A stretch of DNA of 7,801 nucleotides from an uncultured Collinsella sp. Lineage in GTDB: Bacteria; Actinomycetota; Coriobacteriia; Coriobacteriales; Coriobacteriaceae. The DNA lies in assembly GCA_905198825.1 (NCBI GenBank), contig CAJKEF010000047.1, forward strand, positions 1 through 7,801, written 5' to 3'. Positions 1-4,875 of this stretch are shown here, one piece after another. Every line of letters starts with the position of its first letter. Position 1 is the stretch's first letter. The notes beneath the pieces are model-generated. The model was not told the DNA's origin, did no database searches, and worked only from the letters and a program-made list of their open reading frames with translations. Position numbers and translations under genes: made by a program.

Positions 1-447
1 GGTGCCGACGACTATCTGACCAAGCCGTTTTCGCTCATGGAGCTTGCGAGCCGCTGCCGCGCACTGCTGCGTCGCGGCGGCATGGTCAAGCAGGCAAGCG
101 ATGTGCTCAGCGTGGGCGACATTGTGCTCTCGCCCAGCCATCGCGAGGTGACCGTTGCCGGCGAGCCGCTTAAGCTCACCCTGCGCGAGTTCGACCTGCT
201 CGAGTACCTCATGCGTAAGCCCGGCGTGGTCTTTACCCGCGAGTCGTTGCTGCAGAGCGTGTGGGGCTGGGACTTCGACGGCGGTTCGCGCACCGTTGAC
301 GTGCACGTGCAGACGCTTCGTCAAAAACTGGGCGAGCATGCCGGTGCCATCGAGACCGTGCGCGGCGTGGGCTACCGCTTGGCCGAGCCTTCTGCCGGTG
401 ATGGTGCCGAAGGTGACGACACCGCGGCCACCGCATCGGAGGAGTAA
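1..447 (+). CDS. OmpR/PhoB-family response regulator, C-terminal part (5' end outside window)
   Basis: This is the distal part of a cytoplasmic DNA-binding response regulator that would be phosphorylated by the kinase encoded next. The reading frame is open from base 1, so the start codon and phospho-acceptor aspartate lie upstream of the window. The 148 visible residues begin at the end of the receiver domain with DYLTKPF, whose lysine (visible residue 8) is the conserved receiver lysine. A linker follows, then a winged-helix Trans_reg_C domain from about visible residue 45 to 127. Its family signatures are LTLREFDLLEYL, FTRESLLQSVWGWDF, RTVDVHVQTLRQKLG and the wing IETVRGVGYRL. About 20 residues of Ala/Glu/Asp-rich tail follow and are probably disordered. 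The stop lies 3 bases before the kinase start, so the two genes are co-transcribed. The family is certain. The regulon cannot be read from this fragment; PhoP-, ResD- or VanR-like roles are all possible. Confidence 0.95.
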   Translation, partial: GADDYLTKPFSLMELASRCRALLRRGGMVKQASDVLSVGDIVLSPSHREVTVAGEPLKLTLREFDLLEYLMRKPGVVFTRESLLQSVWGWDFDGGSRTVDVHVQTLRQKLGEHAGAIETVRGVGYRLAEPSAGDGAEGDDTAATASEE

Positions 448-450
448 CCC

Positions 451-1875
451 GTGGTCTTCGCCCCCCAGGGAAAACATACGCTGTCGCACCGCGTTTTTGT
501 GACGATCTTTGTCTGCGCCATGGCGGTTATCGTGGCGTTTACGGTGCTGGGCGCGTTCTTTGTGCAAAACACCTTGGCGGATGCCACGAGTGCCAACCTG
601 GCGCAGGAAACCGAGCTCATTGCTGCCGCCCTCGACGAGCAGCAGGAGCCCATCCCGTTCTTGCGTAGCCTCGATCGCGAGGACTTGCGCATCACGCTGA
701 TTAACAAGGATGGATCGGTTGCCTACGACAACGAGGCGTCGCCTTCCACACTGCCCAACCATGGCGATCGCCCCGAGGTCATCGAGGCCTTTGAGAGTGG
801 TTTAGGTTCCGCGGAGCGCGCAAGCTCTACGCTCGACGAGATTATGCTGTATCGCGCTGTCGCCCTTGATAACGGCCAGGTTGTCCGCTTGGCGCAGGCC
901 CAGCCTGGCGTTGCGGCGATTTTGCTGTCGATGGTGGCGCCGATGCTGCTTATCGCAGCAGCGGGTGCGGTACTCTCGTTTTTTATGGCGCGCCGCGAGT
1001 CCCGTGCCATCATCGCGCCGTTGCAAGAGGTGGATTTGGACCACCCACGCCGTAGCTATGAGCACGCCTATGCCGAGATGGTCCCCATGCTTGAGCGTAT
1101 CGAGTCGCAGCGCCAGGAGCTCAAGCGCCAAATGGCGGTGCTAGCGGACAACGACCGTATGCGCCGCGAGTTCACGGCGAATATCACCCATGAGCTCAAG
1201 ACGCCGCTTACGGCGATTTCGGGCTATGCTGAGCTCATCGCAAACGGCATGGTCGAGGGCGAGGACGACCTGCGCAACTTTGGCGGTCGCATCTATCGTG
1301 AGGCGGGCCGTTTGGCGGCGCTTGTCAACGACATCCTTACGCTGTCTAACTTGGACGAGGCCGAGCGTGCAACTGAGGGCGAGGCGGTGCCCATTGGGTC
1401 CACGGAGCCTATTGAGCTCTCGCGTGCCATCTACGCGGTTGAGCAGCGTCTTGAACAGGTCGCCCGTCAGGCGAATGTGACGATAAGTCATGAGACCAAG
1501 CCTGTGGTCATCGAAGGCGTGTCGCGCTTGATCGACGAGCTCATCTATAATTTGGCAAGCAACGCCATCCGCTACAATCGACCCGGCGGTACGGTTGCGC
1601 TGCAGTGCGGCACCAACGACGAAGGCCATCCGTTCCTCGCGGTCGCCGACACGGGAATCGGTATCGCGCCTGAAGAACAGGGCAAGGTATTTGAGCGGTT
1701 CTATCGCGTGGACAAGAGTAGGTCCAAGGCACGCGGCGGAACCGGCCTGGGGCTTGCCATTGTCAAGCATGCGGCCCTGTATCATCACGCCACGCTCGAT
1801 CTGTCGAGCGAGTTGGGCGTGGGAACCACCATTACGGTGACGTTTCCCATACAGCAGGACGAGCCATTCGCATAG
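451..1875 (+). CDS. Membrane sensor histidine kinase (PhoR-like, HisKA plus HATPase_c)
   Basis: This sensor kinase of 474 residues autophosphorylates on histidine and passes the phosphate to the regulator encoded just upstream. A first membrane segment spans about residues 14-38. An extracytoplasmic sensing region of about 110 residues follows, and a second membrane segment lies at about 155-179. The linker to the catalytic core is short and only HAMP-like. The H-box REFTANITHELKTPL contains the phospho-acceptor His247. The ATP-binding domain shows the N-box (Asn367 and Asn371), the G1 box DTGIGI at 400-405, the F-box FERFYRVDKSRS at 414-425 and the G2 box GGTGLGLAIV at 429-438. All catalytic motifs are intact. 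The GTG start is chosen because GGAGGAG at 438-444 sits 6 bases before it and the frame begins directly after the regulator's stop. The signal sensed is unknown. The arrangement resembles PhoR-type kinases, but the sensing domain itself shows no motif I recognise. Confidence 0.95.
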   Translation: MVFAPQGKHTLSHRVFVTIFVCAMAVIVAFTVLGAFFVQNTLADATSANLAQETELIAAALDEQQEPIPFLRSLDREDLRITLINKDGSVAYDNEASPSTLPNHGDRPEVIEAFESGLGSAERASSTLDEIMLYRAVALDNGQVVRLAQAQPGVAAILLSMVAPMLLIAAAGAVLSFFMARRESRAIIAPLQEVDLDHPRRSYEHAYAEMVPMLERIESQRQELKRQMAVLADNDRMRREFTANITHELKTPLTAISGYAELIANGMVEGEDDLRNFGGRIYREAGRLAALVNDILTLSNLDEAERATEGEAVPIGSTEPIELSRAIYAVEQRLEQVARQANVTISHETKPVVIEGVSRLIDELIYNLASNAIRYNRPGGTVALQCGTNDEGHPFLAVADTGIGIAPEEQGKVFERFYRVDKSRSKARGGTGLGLAIVKHAALYHHATLDLSSELGVGTTITVTFPIQQDEPFA

Positions 1876-1900
1876 CGATACAACATAGATATTGATGTAG

Positions 1901-1934
1901 ACGCCGCATTTGACTTTCGGGTGCGGCGTTGTTG
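1901..1934 (+). terminator. Probable intrinsic terminator of the two-component operon
   Basis: ACGCCGCA at 1901-1908 pairs perfectly with TGCGGCGT at 1922-1929 across a 13-base loop. It lies 25 bases after the kinase stop codon. The following bases, TGTTGTGC, are T-rich but not a clean T-run, so termination may be incomplete. Position and stem quality support a terminator. Strength is inferred. Confidence 0.6.
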
Positions 1935-1961
1935 TGCAATTTTACGATTGCTTCCGACATT

Positions 1962-2023
1962 TTTACAGGAGAGCCTGTTTCTTATGTATAGAGTTTGGTC
2001 TCGGTAAAAAGATGCGATAACAT
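1962..2023 (+). promoter_or_regulatory. Candidate promoter region of the polysaccharide control cassette
   Basis: This 195-base gap between a probable terminator and the co-polymerase gene must hold the cassette promoter if the terminator works. Two sigma-70-like candidates are visible. The first is TTTACA (1962-1967) with TATAGA (1987-1992) at 19-base spacing. The second is TTGGTC (1995-2000) with TAACAT (2018-2023) at 17-base spacing. Neither is a strong match and I cannot choose between them. A small dyad, ACAGG-AGAG-CCTGT (1965-1978), overlaps the first candidate and could be an operator or a weak hairpin. Confidence 0.3.
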
Positions 2024-2070
2024 ACGGACAGTTTTGTCAATCCGAACTGGGGAAATGAAAGGCAAGCTGC

Positions 2071-2727
2071 ATGACCCTTCTCGAACTGTTCCAGCTGCTG
2101 AAGAAGCACCTCAAGCTGGTCATCACCCTTCCGGTGGTCTGCGCGATCGCCATGGGCATCGTGTCCTTCGTTGCGATGGACAACACCTATACCGCGACGA
2201 CGAGCATGTACATTCTCGCCAAGACCGACGATAGCGGTCAGATGAGCTACAACGATCTCTCGGCGAGCCAGATGCTTTCCAACGATATCGCCACGCTGCT
2301 GGATAGCGATAGCGTTAAGAGCGGCGCCGCCAAAGAACTGGGCCTCACCGATCTGGATGACTACAAGGTGTCTGTTTCCTCCGAGACCACCACGCGTGTC
2401 ATTACGCTTTCGGTTACCGGCACCGATGCCAAGGAGACGGCTGAGGTCGCAAAGGCCATGGCCAGCTCGGTGAGTACGGTCGCTCAGAACGTCGGCGCTG
2501 CCCAGAGCATCAACGTTATCGATAAGGCTAAGACCCCCGAAGCTCCCAGCGGCCCCAAGCGCGCGCTGTACGTCGCCGTTGCGTTCCTCGCCGGTATCTT
2601 TATCGCAGTTGCCTATGTCGTTTTGGCAGACATGCTCAATACCCGCATCCGCGGTGCCGAAGAGGCAGAAGAGCTCCTGGGTATTCCCGTTGTTGGCCGA
2701 ATTCCGGCTATGAAAGGTGGTAAATAG
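2071..2727 (+). CDS. Wzz/CpsC-type polysaccharide co-polymerase (YveK-family membrane adaptor)
   Basis: This inner-membrane protein of 218 residues belongs to the Wzz/chain-length-determinant family. Such proteins set polysaccharide chain length and activate a partner tyrosine kinase. Residues 1-15 are a short cytoplasmic tail (MTLLELFQLLKKHLK, typical of the family). The first membrane helix is at about 16-36. An extracytoplasmic domain of about 125 residues ends in the family's proline-rich stretch AKTPEAPSGPKR (153-164). The second membrane helix is at about 165-187, and a cytoplasmic tail ends in EELLGIPVVGRIP. In Firmicutes CpsC/CapA proteins this last segment contacts the kinase. The length matches the split Gram-positive type rather than the long proteobacterial Wzc fusion. 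AAAGG at 2058-2062 lies 8 bases before the ATG. The stop is 2 bases before the kinase gene, so the pair is tightly coupled. The family is secure; the exact polymer (capsule or exopolysaccharide) is unknown. Confidence 0.93.
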   Translation: MTLLELFQLLKKHLKLVITLPVVCAIAMGIVSFVAMDNTYTATTSMYILAKTDDSGQMSYNDLSASQMLSNDIATLLDSDSVKSGAAKELGLTDLDDYKVSVSSETTTRVITLSVTGTDAKETAEVAKAMASSVSTVAQNVGAAQSINVIDKAKTPEAPSGPKRALYVAVAFLAGIFIAVAYVVLADMLNTRIRGAEEAEELLGIPVVGRIPAMKGGK

Positions 2728-2729
2728 GC

Positions 2730-3467
2730 ATGGCTAAGGCAAAGAACACCGATAAGCTCGTTGTACAGAATGCCGCCAAGACCCTTCTGGCCAACATCCG
2801 CTTTGCGAGCGTGGACGACCCCATTCGCACCATCACCGTTACCTCCTCGATTCCCAACGAGGGCAAGTCTACGGTTTCCATTAACCTTGCTCAGGCAATC
2901 GCCACGAGCGGCAAGTCCGTGCTCCTGGTCGAGGCCGATATGCGCCGCAGGTCCCTTTCCGATATGCTCGGCGTTCGTTCGCGCGGCGGACTCTATGCGG
3001 TCCTTTCCGAGCAGATTTCCATTGACCAGGCAATTGTCGAGACGGGTCAGAAGAACTTTTACTTCCTCGATGCCGAGCCGCACATTCCCAATCCTGCCGA
3101 CATCATCGTCTCTCACCGCTTTGCCAAGCTGGTAAAGGCACTGTCCGCCAAGTTCCAGTACGTCATCTTTGATGCTCCCCCGGTTGGCACCTTCATCGAT
3201 GCTGCCGAGATTGCCAGCCTGACCGACGGCACGCTGTTCGTGGTGCGTGAGGACTTCACCAAGCGCGAGGAGGCGCTCAACGCCATCGGTCAGCTTAAGA
3301 AGTCCGAGAAGGTCAAGCTCATCGGTACCGTTATGAACTACTGCGAGACCGAGACCAGCGAGTACTACTACTCCTACTACACCAAGGACGGTAAGAAGGT
3401 GAAGAAGGGCTCCGACGATCAGGGGACTTCCAAAAAGGGCATCTTCACCAACCGAGCAAACGTTTAG
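2730..3467 (+). CDS. CpsD/CapB-type bacterial tyrosine autokinase (BY-kinase)
   Basis: This is a cytoplasmic P-loop ATPase of 245 residues, a bacterial tyrosine kinase that autophosphorylates a C-terminal tyrosine cluster when bound to its membrane adaptor. The Walker A motif is SSIPNEGKST at 39-48 with Lys46. Walker A' is VLLVEADMRR at 64-73 with Asp70, and Walker B is YVIFDAPP at 144-151 with Asp148. The tail has the diagnostic cluster EYYYSYY, giving Tyr212-214 and Tyr216-217, followed by a lysine-rich end. This combination separates BY-kinases from MinD/ParA relatives, which lack the tyrosine tail. Length matches stand-alone CpsD, CapB and YwqD. GAAAGGTGG at 2712-2720 lies 9 bases before the ATG, inside the end of the co-polymerase gene. 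The phosphatase encoded next is the expected antagonist. Family and partner assignment are secure; whether it controls capsule or another exported polymer is inferred. Confidence 0.94.
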   Translation: MAKAKNTDKLVVQNAAKTLLANIRFASVDDPIRTITVTSSIPNEGKSTVSINLAQAIATSGKSVLLVEADMRRRSLSDMLGVRSRGGLYAVLSEQISIDQAIVETGQKNFYFLDAEPHIPNPADIIVSHRFAKLVKALSAKFQYVIFDAPPVGTFIDAAEIASLTDGTLFVVREDFTKREEALNAIGQLKKSEKVKLIGTVMNYCETETSEYYYSYYTKDGKKVKKGSDDQGTSKKGIFTNRANV

Positions 3468-3484
3468 TTGATTAAGGCTGACCT

Positions 3485-4135
3485 ATGCGTGACATTCATT
3501 GCCATATCTTGCCGGGTGTAGACGACGGCGCCGCCGATCTCGATGAGAGCTTGGCGATGCTCGAGGCTGCCAAGCGGGCCGGTGTAACCAGAATCGTTTG
3601 CACCCCTCACTGCCGTGATCCCTATTTTGATTACGACAAGATGTGGGATGCCTTTGAGCTGCTGCGTGATAACGCTGACGGCTTTCCGCTCCAGATGGGC
3701 TTCGAAGTCAACCACCGAAAGCTCGTTGAGCTTGGTATCGATGCCGCGGAGCACTTGCATTTCGATGGGACCAACGAGTTTCTGCTCGAGCTTTCGACGC
3801 ATGCCGATGCGTATGCGTTTAGAGAGTACGAGAACACGATTTACGATTTGCAGTGCCGTGGCTACCAGGTGATCATCGCTCATCCTGAGCGCTATCGCGC
3901 CGTCCAAAAGGATGTAAGCGTGGCGGAGCGCCTAGTCGATATGGGCTGCAAACTGCAGGCTTCGGCGGACTTTATTGCCGGCGGTCGCTTTGGTCGCGAG
4001 AAAAAGCCGGCACAGCGCCTGTTCGATCAGAACCTGTACAGCTTCATCGCGAGCGATGCCCATAACGTGGGTCATTACGACTGCCTGGCGAAGGCTCGCG
4101 CGAAGTTTAGCGTGCGCGGAGCTCATTTTCGCTAA
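3485..4135 (+). CDS. PHP-domain tyrosine phosphatase, CpsB/YwqE type
   Basis: This metal-dependent phosphatase of the PHP superfamily should dephosphorylate the tyrosine tail of the kinase encoded 17 bases upstream. The N-terminus DIHCHILPGVDDGA gives metal ligands His5 and His7 and the conserved Asp pair at 13-14. TPHCRD supplies His42, GFEVNH carries Glu74, AHPERY supplies His133, and the C-terminal SDAH gives Asp191 and His193. All expected metal-site positions are therefore present. AAGG at 3474-3477 lies 7 bases before the ATG, and the HCH motif so close to the start fixes this start. At 216 residues it is about 25-30 shorter than typical CpsB proteins. It stops about 23 residues after SDAH and lacks the usual final helix with its NPxxI-like ending. 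Activity is likely kept because no known ligand is missing, but this is inference. A histidinol-phosphatase role is less likely given the neighbours. Confidence 0.92.
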   Translation: MRDIHCHILPGVDDGAADLDESLAMLEAAKRAGVTRIVCTPHCRDPYFDYDKMWDAFELLRDNADGFPLQMGFEVNHRKLVELGIDAAEHLHFDGTNEFLLELSTHADAYAFREYENTIYDLQCRGYQVIIAHPERYRAVQKDVSVAERLVDMGCKLQASADFIAGGRFGREKKPAQRLFDQNLYSFIASDAHNVGHYDCLAKARAKFSVRGAHFR

Positions 4136-4138
4136 AAT
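4133..4138 (+). promoter_or_regulatory. Weak -10 candidate for the acetyltransferase gene
   Basis: TAAAAT overlaps the phosphatase stop codon and matches five of six bases of a sigma-70 -10 box, 35 bases before the next ATG. No convincing -35 box is visible at the right distance, so this is only a candidate. The acetyltransferase may instead be read from the upstream operon, since the gap is only 38 bases. Confidence 0.22.
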
Positions 4139-4173
4139 CTGTCCCTAACGTTCGCATTGAATGAAAGGGCAGC

Positions 4174-4674
4174 ATGGATATCCAACTTAAGACGGGATGC
4201 TTTGATGACGCGGCGTTGGTGCGCCGCGTCGTTTTTATGGACGAGCAGGGCTACGAGAATGAGTTCGACGCTATCGACGAGGATCCGAACTGCATTCATG
4301 TGACGCTCTATGTAGACGGCGAGCTTGCCGGTTGCTCGCGCGTGTTTCCCGAAGAGCTTGAGCGCGTGGCTGACGCAGAGGCCCCGGTGTTGCCGGTATG
4401 CGACATGGACGAAGGCGTTGCGGCGGGGGAGACCTACATTATGGGGCGCGTCGCCGTGCTGCCGGCTATGCGTCGTCGCGGACTGGCGAGTGCGATCGTC
4501 GAGGCCAGTGCTGCGTGTGCACGCGATGCCGGCGCTAAGCTTATTAAGCTGCATGCGCAGGAATACGTGTTGCCGCTCTATGCAAAGGCGGGCTACACGC
4601 AAATTGCCCCGGTAGACTACGAAGACGAGGGGCAGCCCCATGTCTGGATGGCCAAGCGCGTTGATGGCAGATAG
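4174..4674 (+). CDS. GNAT-family N-acetyltransferase (ElaA/YjcF-like)
   Basis: This small cytoplasmic protein of 166 residues should transfer an acetyl group from acetyl-CoA to an unknown amine substrate. The N-terminal half has the RxxVFxxEQGYxxExD pattern (RRVVFMDEQGYENEFD, residues 17-32), typical of the ElaA/YjcF branch. The acetyl-CoA-binding motif A is GRVAVLPAMRRRGLASAIVE at 91-110, where RRRGLA forms the pyrophosphate loop. LHAQEYVLPLYAKAGY at 126-141 and the late EGQPHVWM at 152-159 also match that branch. Length is normal for the family. GAAAGGG at 4163-4169 lies 4 bases before the ATG, slightly close. It follows the phosphatase gene by 38 bases but has no obvious functional link to polysaccharide control. 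The stop codon overlaps the first base of a repeat-like sequence. The family is secure and the substrate unknown. Confidence 0.9.
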   Translation: MDIQLKTGCFDDAALVRRVVFMDEQGYENEFDAIDEDPNCIHVTLYVDGELAGCSRVFPEELERVADAEAPVLPVCDMDEGVAAGETYIMGRVAVLPAMRRRGLASAIVEASAACARDAGAKLIKLHAQEYVLPLYAKAGYTQIAPVDYEDEGQPHVWMAKRVDGR

Positions 4675-4711
4675 GGACGTTCCTTTTCTGCCGGCAGTTG
4701 GGGCACTCCTT
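4674..4711 (+). repeat. Diverged copy of the GGGGACGTTC palindromic repeat family
   Basis: GGGACGTTCCTT (4674-4685), the 10-base palindrome CTGCCGGCAG (4688-4697) and GTTGGGGCACTCCTT (4697-4711) follow the acetyltransferase stop. The first piece shares GGGACGTTC with the repeat at 7104-7186. The last matches GTTGGGGACGTTCTT of that repeat at 11 of 15 positions. The likely reading is a decayed member of one intergenic repeat family. With only two loci in view this remains tentative. Confidence 0.4.
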
Positions 4712-4724
4712 GGCAATTGGCGCA

Positions 4725-4738
4725 TCAGAGCGCTCTGA
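4725..4738. other. Perfect 14-base palindrome upstream of htpG
   Basis: TCAGAGCGCTCTGA is perfectly self-complementary. It lies about 46 bases before the htpG -10 candidate and is followed, after 7 bases, by TTTTT at 4746-4750. It could be a protein-binding site, or a short hairpin (5-base stem, 4-base loop) ending acetyltransferase transcription. A second inverted pair, ACATAC (4738-4743) and GTATGT (4758-4763), follows directly. The sequence does not decide between these roles. Confidence 0.4.
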
Positions 4739-4783
4739 CATACAGTTTTTCGATTCCGTATGTATATATGCGCGCTAATGGGT

Positions 4784-4791
4784 TATAAAAT
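4784..4791 (+). promoter_or_regulatory. Candidate -10 element of htpG
   Basis: TATAAAAT contains two overlapping five-of-six matches to a -10 box, in an AT-rich patch about 85 bases before the htpG start. No recognisable -35 box lies 16-18 bases upstream, where the sequence is alternating TA. No CIRCE element (TTAGCACTC with inverted partner) is present, so HrcA control is not indicated. Confidence 0.35.
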
Positions 4792-4820
4792 CTAAGTCTG
4801 AACATAGCAGGTCTGCGATG

Positions 4821-4845
4821 CGGCTCGGGCAACCGGGCCGTTTTT
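4821..4845 (+). terminator. Intrinsic terminator or attenuator in the htpG leader
   Basis: CGGCTCGG (4821-4828) pairs with CCGGGCCG (4833-4840) over eight positions (seven Watson-Crick, one U-G) around the GNRA-type tetraloop GCAA. Five T residues follow at once. This is the textbook form of an intrinsic terminator, yet it ends only 30 bases before the htpG ATG, leaving no room for a promoter after it. It is either the end of the acetyltransferase transcript with read-through, or a transcription attenuator for htpG. Confidence 0.65.
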
Positions 4846-4875
4846 GCGGACGGGGGTAGCGCGAAAGGACTGCAC

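Noticed and set aside
1141..1788. A 215-codon minus-strand open frame opposite the histidine kinase
   Set aside because: It overlaps the catalytic domains of a clearly functional kinase gene and resembles no known protein.
2035..2040. TTGTCA as a -35 box for the co-polymerase gene
   Set aside because: It matches the consensus well, but only about 30 bases remain before the ATG and no -10 box fits there.
4750..4875. CIRCE or HAIR heat-shock operator at htpG
   Set aside because: Neither the TTAGCACTC inverted pair nor the HspR-type CTTGAGT/ACTCAAG pair is present.
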